5,622 nt of DNA from Planctomycetota bacterium (GTDB lineage Bacteria > Planctomycetota > UBA1135 > GCA-002686595), in assembly GCA_029259675.1 (NCBI GenBank), contig JAJDES010000181.1:1-5622 (forward strand). Direction: 5' to 3'. Each line of letters starts with the position of its first letter. Position 1 is the stretch's first letter. Below the pieces are notes generated by a model. It was not told the DNA's origin. It did no database searches and saw only the letters and a program-made list of their open reading frames with translations. The translations under genes and the position numbers were made by a program. Shown here in pieces: positions 1 to 5,517 of the stretch.

Positions 1-1844
1 CCATGCGCGAGGGGCGCGTGGGGCACGCGTACCTCTTTGCCGGGCCGCGCGGTACGGGCAAGACGACGACGGCGCGCATCTTTGCCAAAACTCTCAATTG
101 CGAAGCTGGTCCCTTTGCTTCCGGTGCGGGGCGCGATGCAGCGGCAAGTGAGTTTGACCCCTGCGGCGAATGCGAGCGTTGCATAGCCGCCGACGAAGGC
201 AGCGAAGCGGACATCATTGAGATTGATGCCGCATCGAACACGGGCGTCGACAGCATTCGCGAATTGCGCGACCAAGCCGCCTTCGCGCCCATGCGCGCGC
301 GCCACAAGGTTTACATCATTGATGAGGTCCACATGCTTTCGCGTGCGGCCTTCAATGCTCTCTTGAAAACGCTTGAGGAGCCGCCGCCGCACGCCAAATT
401 CTTGTTTGCGACAACTGAGCCGCACAAGTTGCCCGACACGATTCTCTCCCGCTGCCAGGTTTTGCGCTTGCAGCCGATTAGCGAGGAGCGGATTGGCGGG
501 CGCTTGAGTGAAGTCTTCAGCCGCGAGGGCATCACAACTAGTAAGGAAGTGATTGAAGAGCTGGCGCGACTGGCGCGCGGTGGCATGCGCGATGCGCTAT
601 CCCTGGGCGATCAGTTGCTAGCCCTCTCCGGCGGCGACCCCAGCATGGACGATGTGGCTCGCCTGGGAGCCGAAGGAGGCTCGCGCGATCTCGACGAGTT
701 GCTCTTGTGTGTGGAAGCCGGTGACAAGCCGGGGGTGTTGATGCGTTTGCCCGACAGACCCGGGCGTGAAGTGGAATTGCTCACCTCGCTTCTGCAGCAC
801 CTTCGAGACTGTTTGTTAGTGGCCCATTGCGGCGCCGATTCGCCGCTGCTGGATTCGGATAGCTCCTTGGCCAAGTCGCGTGCTGAAAGATTGGGAGCCG
901 ATCGCCTCGAACGCTGGCTGGAGGAGTTGCTGGCCGCACGCGAGCGCATTCGGTTGTGCCCGAACAGCGAACGGCTGGTGTTGGAGATGGCGCTGCTGGA
1001 ACTTTGTCATGCCGGTGACGTCGACAGCTTGGCAGCCCTGGAACAACGTCTGCTGCAATTGGAAGGACGCTTGGCGGCCGGGGGAGCCCAGGCCGTGGCC
1101 GTGGGGCCGGGGCCTGCGAATTCTCCGCCGAGCCAGGCGCCGCCGAGGCAGCGTGCGGCCGAAGCAACTTCCGAGACCACTCGCGGGACCACTCGCGGGC
1201 CACAGCCCGCAGCATCTGCGCCCGCGCATTCACCTGTTGAAACCAAGAAGACTCAAGCGGATACGCTGCGACCTCAGCCACCGCCGAGCAACAAGGCTGC
1301 AACTGCAAACGGTGGGGATCCCAAGGGCGCCCAAGGGGCTTCCCCGAAGCCAAAGCCGAAGCCGGCAGCGGAACCGGCTGCTAAGGATCAGCCCCAAGCG
1401 GACAGCGACCAGGGCCGGGAGCGGCAACGGGATGCCGGTGCGGCCCAGAGCCGAGCGGCCGCGGGGCCCAAGCCCGAGTCCGAGTCCGAGTCCCGGGCCA
1501 AGCTTGCGGAGCGCACTCCGTTTGAAACCTGGAAAGAGGTGCTGAGTTCCCTTGCGGGTTCCCACGCCGCGCTGGCGGAAGTTTTGCGCCGCGGGGCGAA
1601 GTTCGATGCTCCGCGTCCGAACGCTGCGCGCGTGATGCTGGACAAGAACATGACTGCGGCCGACCGGAAGATTGTGGATGATGAACGCAATCGGGCCGCG
1701 TTGGAGCGCGCTTTTGCTTCGGTGTCCGGCGCCCCGGTTGAGTTGAGCATTGAGCTGCAGACGGCGCCGAAGCCCAAGCACGAAGACGCACTGACTAAAC
1801 AAGTCGCCGATCTATTCGGCGGCATCATTGAGGAAAACAAATGA
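1..1844 (+). CDS. dnaX: DNA polymerase III subunit tau (DnaX), 5' partial
   Basis: This is the ATPase subunit of the replicative clamp loader, which opens and loads the beta sliding clamp and links the polymerase cores. The visible 613 residues (numbered from the ATG at base 3) begin at MREGRVGHAYLFAGPRG, which matches the family only from about residue 30-40 onward. That ATG is therefore internal and the true start lies upstream of the window. The AAA+ core shows a Walker A (GPRGTGKT, residues 14-21), zinc-module cysteines C33, C54, C57 and C60, a Walker B with DEVH (107-110), the SRC arginine-finger motif (149-151) and a sensor-2 GGMRDALSL (193-201). Domain III, the collar, extends to about residue 358. 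A low-complexity Pro/Ala/Lys/Gln-rich linker covers about 360-505, and a tau-type C-terminal domain covers about 507-613, ending LFGGIIEENK. I see no A-rich slippery heptamer, so a frameshifted gamma form is not indicated. The stop overlaps the next start (ATGA). The loop between C33 and C54 is longer than usual. Confidence 0.97.
   Translation, partial: MREGRVGHAYLFAGPRGTGKTTTARIFAKTLNCEAGPFASGAGRDAAASEFDPCGECERCIAADEGSEADIIEIDAASNTGVDSIRELRDQAAFAPMRARHKVYIIDEVHMLSRAAFNALLKTLEEPPPHAKFLFATTEPHKLPDTILSRCQVLRLQPISEERIGGRLSEVFSREGITTSKEVIEELARLARGGMRDALSLGDQLLALSGGDPSMDDVARLGAEGGSRDLDELLLCVEAGDKPGVLMRLPDRPGREVELLTSLLQHLRDCLLVAHCGADSPLLDSDSSLAKSRAERLGADRLERWLEELLAARERIRLCPNSERLVLEMALLELCHAGDVDSLAALEQRLLQLEGRLAAGGAQAVAVGPGPANSPPSQAPPRQRAAEATSETTRGTTRGPQPAASAPAHSPVETKKTQADTLRPQPPPSNKAATANGGDPKGAQGASPKPKPKPAAEPAAKDQPQADSDQGRERQRDAGAAQSRAAAGPKPESESESRAKLAERTPFETWKEVLSSLAGSHAALAEVLRRGAKFDAPRPNAARVMLDKNMTAADRKIVDDERNRAALERAFASVSGAPVELSIELQTAPKPKHEDALTKQVADLFGGIIEENK
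1175..1198 (+). repeat. 12-bp perfect tandem repeat in dnaX linker
   Basis: The unit GACCACTCGCGG occurs twice back to back (1175-1186 and 1187-1198). In the dnaX frame it encodes the duplicated peptide TTRG-TTRG within the disordered linker. Because the unit is a multiple of three, it preserves the frame. It looks like a slippage duplication in a region of low constraint. Confidence 0.85.
1344..1361 (+). repeat. 6-bp microrepeat (Lys-Pro) in dnaX linker
   Basis: Three consecutive hexamers, CCGAAG, CCAAAG and CCGAAG, encode alternating Pro-Lys pairs in the linker of tau. The middle copy differs by one synonymous base. Basic Pro-Lys stretches like this are typical of flexible, possibly nucleic-acid-contacting linkers, but no specific function can be read from it. 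Confidence 0.7.
1474..1491 (+). repeat. 6-bp triplicate repeat (Glu-Ser) in dnaX linker
   Basis: CCGAGT is present three times in tandem without a mismatch and encodes the run ESESES near the C-terminal end of the linker, just before the folded C-terminal domain. The acidic/Ser character contrasts with the Lys-Pro repeat upstream, so the linker has a basic middle and a more acidic end. Confidence 0.75.
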
Positions 1845-2164
1845 GTGGATCCCTGGGGGATATGGGCAACTTGCTCAAGCAGGCCCAAGTCATGCAGCGC
1901 GAATTGGACAAGGTGCGCGAAGATTTGCGCACGCGCGTTGTTCAAGGCAGTTCCGGCGGCGGCGCGGTTCAGGTTGAGGTCACGGGTGATCGCAAACTGC
2001 AAAGCATCAAAATCGCGCCCGAAGTGATTCAATCGGGGGATGTCTCTGTCGTTGAAGACTTGGTGCTTTCGGCGCTGCGCGACGGACTCGGCAAGGCCGA
2101 AAAATTGTCCGAAGAAAGCATGGGCCGGGTTACGGGCGGAATGAATTTGCCCGGCTTGTTTTAG
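1841..2164 (+). CDS. ybaB: YbaB/EbfC family nucleoid-associated protein
   Basis: This is a small dimeric DNA-binding protein of the YbaB/EbfC family, associated with the nucleoid and possibly with recombinational repair through its constant linkage to recR. The 107 residues match the family closely in length and layout. They begin with a Gly/Met-rich start and MGNLLKQAQVMQRELDKV (N-terminal helix, about residues 8-25). A central VQGSSGGGAVQVEVTGDRK strand region follows (about 34-52), then a long C-terminal helix with LSALRDGLGKAEKLSEESM, and the typical Gly/Met/Pro-rich tail ending NLPGLF. The start is supported by the ATGA overlap with the dnaX stop and by a GAGGA Shine-Dalgarno at 1830-1834, six bases upstream. 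Expression is probably coupled to dnaX. The molecular role in this organism is inferred from the family only. Confidence 0.96.
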   Translation: MSGSLGDMGNLLKQAQVMQRELDKVREDLRTRVVQGSSGGGAVQVEVTGDRKLQSIKIAPEVIQSGDVSVVEDLVLSALRDGLGKAEKLSEESMGRVTGGMNLPGLF

Positions 2165-2185
2165 ACCCACCGTTTTAGACCCCCA
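2158..2185 (+). repeat. 14-bp near-perfect tandem repeat over the ybaB stop
   Basis: GTTTTAGACCC occurs at 2158-2168 and again at 2172-2182, giving a 14-base period. The first copy contains the ybaB TAG stop (2162-2164), and the second copy carries TAG in the same sequence context, lying in the spacer before recR. It occupies the place where a recR Shine-Dalgarno would be expected, and no purine-rich site is visible there. It is most simply a small duplication, though a role in coupling ybaB and recR translation cannot be excluded. Confidence 0.75.
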
Positions 2186-2196
2186 GTCGCGACCCC

Positions 2197-2805
2197 ATGG
2201 CCTATCCCGCTGCGCTTGAACGGCTGGTTGCCGCGTTCGAAAAACTGCCGGGTGTCGGTCGTCGCACAGCGGAACGTTTGTCCTTTCACGTCTTGCGCGA
2301 CCGAGACGGGTCGGAGCTTGCGCATTCGATTGCGCACGCGATCGCCAACACGCGCCGTTGCAGTCAGTGCCGCAACGTCGCCGAACAGGATCCCTGTCAA
2401 CTTTGCAACGACCCCAAGCGCAGCGCGAGTGCGATCTTCGTGGTTGAAGAGCCGCGCGATGTGGAAGCGGTCGAACGCTCCGGCGCTTGGACCGGTCGCT
2501 ACCACGTCTTAATGGGGGCGCTCAATCCGGCCGACGGAACTCAGCCGCGACACCTAAGTGTCGAAGCCCTCATCGGACGACTGCGCGAGGGCTCGATTGA
2601 AGAAGTCATTTTGGGCACCGATCCGGATGCGGAGGGTGAGGCGACGGCCCTGTTTGTGCTCGAGGCGATCGAGGCGGCCGGGTTGGCGGTGCGAGTGACG
2701 CGCTTGGCGCGCGGCATGCCGGCCGGGAGTGCGCTCGAGTACCTGCATCGAGGCGTGCTCGAGGACGCCTTGGACGGCAGGCGCGAGCTGCGTCGGCGCG
2801 GTTGA
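2197..2805 (+). CDS. recR: Recombination mediator protein RecR
   Basis: RecR acts with RecO (and RecF) to load RecA onto SSB-coated single-stranded DNA during gap repair. The protein is 202 residues, the normal family length, and all expected parts are visible. There is a helix-hairpin-helix segment with LPGVGRRTAERLSFHVL (17-33), a four-cysteine zinc finger C55-x2-C58-x8-C67-x2-C70, and a Toprim domain starting at about residue 78. The Toprim domain has the conserved acidic E84 in VVEEPRD and a TDPDAEGEATA motif (141-151). The C-terminal part has the RLARGMPAGSALEY block seen in the family. ATG 2197 is chosen because MAYPAALERLVAAF matches the family N-terminus. No clear Shine-Dalgarno precedes it, so initiation may depend on ribosomes finishing ybaB 32 bases upstream. 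It is the third gene of the dnaX-ybaB-recR cluster. Confidence 0.97.
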   Translation: MAYPAALERLVAAFEKLPGVGRRTAERLSFHVLRDRDGSELAHSIAHAIANTRRCSQCRNVAEQDPCQLCNDPKRSASAIFVVEEPRDVEAVERSGAWTGRYHVLMGALNPADGTQPRHLSVEALIGRLREGSIEEVILGTDPDAEGEATALFVLEAIEAAGLAVRVTRLARGMPAGSALEYLHRGVLEDALDGRRELRRRG

Positions 2806-3073
2806 CTCCGTGCAATTGTGCAGAATTTGACCCGGGCCGATTTTCGTTAGTCGGAGTCGGATCGCGGCGGTTCGTGCGCGAGGGCTAGGCGGGGCGTAGG
2901 GCCCCTGCGGCCCCAGGGGCCGGTTTTTGGCCGGATGATCCCGGGCCACAGGAATTCCGATGAGTTCCGAGCCGCCAACTTGAGGCCGGCTTTCGGGAAT
3001 GTCGGCCGAGGGGGCCGTTCCGCAGCCCTTGCTCTCTCAACCAAAGTCCGATCCGAACCGATAGGGCTTGCCT
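2806..3073 (+). other. Intergenic region between recR and rpoN
   Basis: This 268-base gap has no reading frame that resembles a protein; the frames crossing it are extensions or shadows of the neighbours. Its only convincing structure is the GC-rich hairpin with a T run described separately. The 145 bases between that hairpin and rpoN must contain the rpoN promoter if the hairpin terminates transcription, but I could not find a good -35/-10 pair there. No riboswitch or RNA gene was recognised. Confidence 0.6.
2900..2928 (+). terminator. Putative intrinsic terminator after recR
   Basis: GGCCCCTG (2900-2907) is the perfect reverse complement of CAGGGGCC (2914-2921), giving an 8-bp stem with a 6-base loop. 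Two bases later comes a run of five T (2924-2928). The geometry fits a Rho-independent terminator for the dnaX-ybaB-recR transcript, about 95 bases past the recR stop. The T run is short and followed by GG, so termination may be partial. Confidence 0.5.
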
Positions 3074-4429
3074 ATGGAGCGCAAGGCGGGAATGCGGCAG
3101 AGCCTCAGTCAACGGACGCAACAGCAAATGCTGATGCTTCCGCGCATGCTGCAATCGCTCGATGTGTTGCAACTTTCGACACAGGAATTGACCAACTACA
3201 TCCAGGAGACCTTCGAACAAAACGAGGCGCTTGCGATGGAGGATTCGCGCGCTGCCCGAACCTACGAGGCCCCGCGCAGCTCAAATCGGGAGGCGACGCG
3301 TCGTCACGATGAATTCTTGGCCAGCCAACCTGCTCCGGAGCGCAGCTTGGGCGAACTTGTCGAGGAACAGTTGGCCTTGGCCGGCTTGGAGTCTGAACTC
3401 GAAGCTTGGGTGCGCTTCTTGGTCTCCTGCTTGAACGAAAAGGGCTACCTGGCCCTGGAGGATGAACGCCTCCTGGAGTTGGCCGAAGAAGCGGGTCTGT
3501 GTCCCGAAGACGGCCTGTTGGGTCGTGCCATTGCTGCGCTGCAAGCATTGGAACCGCGTGGCATCGGCGGGCGCGATGCAGTCGAATCCATGCTGTTGCA
3601 GCTCGATCCCGGTGACGAGGATTACAGCCTGTGCTGCAGCCTGCTGGAAGATTTCCTGGGGGACATCGCCGGCAACAAGTTGCCGAGTGTCGCCAAGGCC
3701 CTGCATTTGGAATTGCCGCGACTCGAAGAGTTACTCGGCTTCCTGCGCACACTCAATCCACGGCCCGTGGCGGACTTGGTCGAAGAGACGGTGCCCACGC
3801 TACATCCCGAAGTCATCGTGGAATTGGACCAGGGCAGTTTTGTCGTGCGCGTCGATCAATCGGGACTACCGTCGCTTTCAATCGATTCGGATGTGCGCGC
3901 GCTCTACAAAGACCCGCGCACGGAGCGCGAGATCAAGGAGTACCTGCGGACCAAAATGGACGCCGCGCGCGGGGTCATACAGGCCCTGGGGCAACGCAAG
4001 GAAACTTTGCAACGGGTAGCCACGGCCGTTTTCATTCATCAGCGCGGCTTCTTGGAGAATGGACCCGGTCACCTGGTGCCCCTGCGCATGAACGAAGTGG
4101 CGGACGAACTGGGTATTCACTTGAGTACGGTCAGTCGAGCTGTGGCCGGCGTGTACACCCAAGATCCCTGGGGTATCCACCCTTTGCGCTACTTCTTCCA
4201 AAGTGCGGCCGGTGCGACTGAGGGCAGCGAGGCCGCCGGCGCCCGCGAAGATGTGCGCGAAATCGTGCGTCAGGTTGTTAAGGGGGAGGACCCCGCGCGA
4301 CCCTTCTCGGACGATGAGTTGGTCGAGCAAATGGCGGCGCGCGGCTTCAAGCTGGCGCGCCGAACCCTGGCCAAGTACCGCTCGGAGTTGGGCATTCCCA
4401 GCTCCTACCGCCGACGCAGCTTTTCCTGA
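3074..4429 (+). CDS. rpoN: RNA polymerase sigma-54 factor RpoN
   Basis: This is the alternative sigma factor that directs core polymerase to -24/-12 promoters, where melting needs an AAA+ activator; none is encoded here. From ATG 3074 the protein is 451 residues, at the short end of the family. Region I is Gln/Leu-rich (MRQSLSQRTQQQMLML, LQSLDVLQLSTQEL; about 7-50) and binds activator and -12 DNA. A polar linker follows (about 55-85). The core-binding domain (about 85-275) contains LNEKGYL, LEPRGIGGRDAVESMLLQL and LNPRPVADL. The C-terminal half has a helix-turn-helix with MNEVADELGIHLSTVSRAV (339-357), DPWGIHPLRYFF, and the RpoN box ARRTLAKYR (428-436). Start choice: ATG 3074 has AGGG at 3063-3066, seven bases away. 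TTG 3068 and ATG 3092 are alternatives. Odd points are NEAL where the family has ENPxL, and GIHPLRYFF where it has GxFELKYFF. The key box is intact, so function is expected. Confidence 0.96.
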   Translation: MERKAGMRQSLSQRTQQQMLMLPRMLQSLDVLQLSTQELTNYIQETFEQNEALAMEDSRAARTYEAPRSSNREATRRHDEFLASQPAPERSLGELVEEQLALAGLESELEAWVRFLVSCLNEKGYLALEDERLLELAEEAGLCPEDGLLGRAIAALQALEPRGIGGRDAVESMLLQLDPGDEDYSLCCSLLEDFLGDIAGNKLPSVAKALHLELPRLEELLGFLRTLNPRPVADLVEETVPTLHPEVIVELDQGSFVVRVDQSGLPSLSIDSDVRALYKDPRTEREIKEYLRTKMDAARGVIQALGQRKETLQRVATAVFIHQRGFLENGPGHLVPLRMNEVADELGIHLSTVSRAVAGVYTQDPWGIHPLRYFFQSAAGATEGSEAAGAREDVREIVRQVVKGEDPARPFSDDELVEQMAARGFKLARRTLAKYRSELGIPSSYRRRSFS

Positions 4430-4499
4430 TTGCGGCGGGATCGGACGTGGCGGCAGCGCGGCACACGCGATGCATTCATGCTCCCGTTGCCTCCGGGCC

Positions 4500-4514
4500 C
4501 ACCCCACGTGGGTG
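4500..4514 (+). other. Short inverted repeat in the rpoN-truA spacer
   Basis: CACCC (4500-4504) pairs with GGGTG (4510-4514) around a 5-base loop. An alternative register gives the perfect 10-base palindrome CCCACGTGGG (4503-4512). There is no T run behind it, so it is a poor terminator. It could be a protein-binding palindrome or chance in GC-rich DNA. Confidence 0.3.
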
Positions 4515-4536
4515 ATTGGGCGGGCAGTAAGGGATA

Positions 4537-4554
4537 GTGGCACAAGGCCGGCTT
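4537..4554 (+). promoter_or_regulatory. Possible sigma-54-type (-24/-12) promoter before truA
   Basis: The stretch GTGGCACAAGGCCGGCTT has the complete -24 core TGGCAC (4538-4543) and a GC dinucleotide (4551-4552) at exactly the spacing of the -12 element, followed by T. The two T residues that normally precede the -12 GC are missing (CG instead). The implied start site would be near 4564, upstream of GTG 4571 but downstream of the alternative TTG start at 4553. With no visible activator site, this is a candidate only. Confidence 0.22.
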
Positions 4555-4570
4555 GAGCTACGCTTGGAGC

Positions 4571-5326
4571 GTGCGCAACGTACGTATTCAAGTGGCCTAC
4601 GACGGCTCCCGCTTCTATGGCTGGCAGCGTCAAGACGGTTTCGACACGGTTCAACAGGCCCTAGAGGAGGCACTGGAGGCGCTTCTGGGTGAGTCCATCA
4701 CCGTGCGCGGATCCGGCCGCACCGACACGGGCGTGCATGCACTGCGGCAGGTGGCGAACTTTCATTTGGACTGCACGCTGAACGACAATCGACTGTGGCA
4801 TGCGCTCAATGCGCACTTGCCGGAAGGAGTTGTGATTCGGCGCCTGGAGACCTGCGACGATGGATTCCACGCCCAGTACGACGCCTGCGGCAAGCGCTAC
4901 CTGTATCTGGTGCAAACGGAGCGCTTCCGTCCGCCCTTTGCTCGCCGGCATTCCCATTGGGTGCGAGAGAAACTGGACTTTGGGGCCATGCGGGAAGCGA
5001 CTAGCCATTTGATCGGAACGCAGGACTTTCGCGCGTTCGCCAACGCCGGTTCGCCGCGCAAGACAACGGTTCGGCGCCTGTCTTCGGTGCGTTTGATTCG
5101 CAAACGGGATCGCTTCGCCATTGTGATGGGCGGATCGGGCTTTCTCTATCGCATGGCCCGTGTGATCGCCGGAACGTTGATCGAAGTCGGACGCGGACAG
5201 CGCACCGCCGCCGAAGTGGGGCAGATTTTGGCCGACGGAGATCGGAGTCTGGCCGGAGCGACGGCACCGCCCGAGGGTCTCTATCTGCTGTCGGTTCGCT
5301 ATCGGGGTGCCCCGTTTCGAAGCTGA
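4571..5326 (+). CDS. truA: tRNA pseudouridine(38-40) synthase TruA
   Basis: TruA converts uridines 38, 39 and 40 in the anticodon stem-loop of many tRNAs to pseudouridine. With GTG 4571 as start the protein has 251 residues, a usual family length. It opens with MRNVRIQVAYDGSRFYGWQ, the expected first strand. The catalytic aspartate is D52 in GSGRTDTGVHA (47-57). KRYLYL, with the conserved Tyr at about 110, and the C-terminal GGSGFLYRMARVIAGTLIEVGRG (about 187-209) are also present, and the protein ends with an APPEGLYLLSVRY block. The frame is open to a TTG at 4553, which has AAGG five bases upstream and would add six residues; GTG is preferred because MRN-x-RI fits the family N-terminus, but TTG is a real alternative. 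The gene follows rpoN by 141 bases (123 for the TTG start), so it may be co-transcribed with it or have its own promoter. No key residue is missing. Confidence 0.96.
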   Translation: MRNVRIQVAYDGSRFYGWQRQDGFDTVQQALEEALEALLGESITVRGSGRTDTGVHALRQVANFHLDCTLNDNRLWHALNAHLPEGVVIRRLETCDDGFHAQYDACGKRYLYLVQTERFRPPFARRHSHWVREKLDFGAMREATSHLIGTQDFRAFANAGSPRKTTVRRLSSVRLIRKRDRFAIVMGGSGFLYRMARVIAGTLIEVGRGQRTAAEVGQILADGDRSLAGATAPPEGLYLLSVRYRGAPFRS

Positions 5327-5375
5327 TTCTGCGGACTTGCCCAGGTGCGCTGCCCGATCCAGCAGGAATCACTTT

Positions 5376-5403
5376 CCAAGCCCGAGCCCAATTTCGGGCT
5401 TGG
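5376..5403 (+). terminator. Perfect 10-bp stem-loop after truA
   Basis: CCAAGCCCGA (5376-5385) and TCGGGCTTGG (5394-5403) are perfect reverse complements around the 8-base loop GCCCAATT, 49 bases past the truA stop. No T run follows on the + strand and none on the - strand, so it is not a classic intrinsic terminator. It may be a U-less terminator, an RNA 3'-end stabiliser, or a protein-binding site. The loop's own GCCC allows a second pairing register with the same GGGC. Confidence 0.45.
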
Positions 5404-5424
5404 CATGAAGATCGGCCGGGGAAG

Positions 5425-5444
5425 CTGCCGAGGTAGGCCGGCAG
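5425..5444 (+). other. Second, weaker stem-loop downstream of truA
   Basis: CTGCCG (5425-5430) and CGGCAG (5439-5444) form a 6-bp stem around an 8-base loop, AGGTAGGC, and are followed by a run of G. It lies 21 bases after the stronger hairpin. Two successive GC-rich stems can act together as a transcription end, but a 6-bp stem in DNA this GC-rich is not strong evidence alone. Confidence 0.25.
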
Positions 5445-5488
5445 GGGGGGCTCAGGAGGGCGTTTCGGCGGGGATGGCATTCCCATGA

Positions 5489-5517
5489 TTGGGGGTGCAC
5501 AAGGGGGCGCGGATAAT
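5489..5517 (+). promoter_or_regulatory. Weak candidate sigma-70-type promoter
   Basis: TTGGGG (5489-5494) and GATAAT (5512-5517) are separated by 17 bases. The -10 element is a good match to TATAAT (one mismatch), while the -35 keeps only TTG. The expected start near 5524 would leave a very short leader before ATG 5532. If real, it would drive whatever gene begins at the window's end. Confidence 0.2.

Noticed and set aside
1240..1370. Possible programmed frameshift site in dnaX for a gamma subunit
   Set aside because: No A-rich or other convincing slippery heptamer occurs in frame, and the local A content is low.
880..1545. A 221-codon forward frame overlapping dnaX in another phase
   Set aside because: Its Arg/Pro/Ser/Trp-rich composition is what a GC-rich gene gives when read out of phase, and the dnaX frame has family motifs throughout.
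1388..2170. Long reverse-strand open frames opposite dnaX and ybaB
   Set aside because: They are antisense shadows of strongly supported genes, with no recognisable motif and no promoter or ribosome site.
2916..2932. GG-N10-GC spacing resembling a sigma-54 promoter ahead of rpoN
   Set aside because: Only the bare GG and GC positions and a few other bases fit; the CAC of the -24 element is absent and the site is better explained by the terminator hairpin and its T run.
2935..3312. A 125-codon forward frame crossing the recR-rpoN gap into rpoN
   Set aside because: Most of the second half is an out-of-phase reading of rpoN, the product resembles nothing known, and rpoN is certain.
3878..4654. 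A 258-codon reverse frame across the end of rpoN and the start of truA
   Set aside because: It runs antisense through the helix-turn-helix and RpoN box of rpoN and into truA; its length is explained by high GC and few reverse stops.
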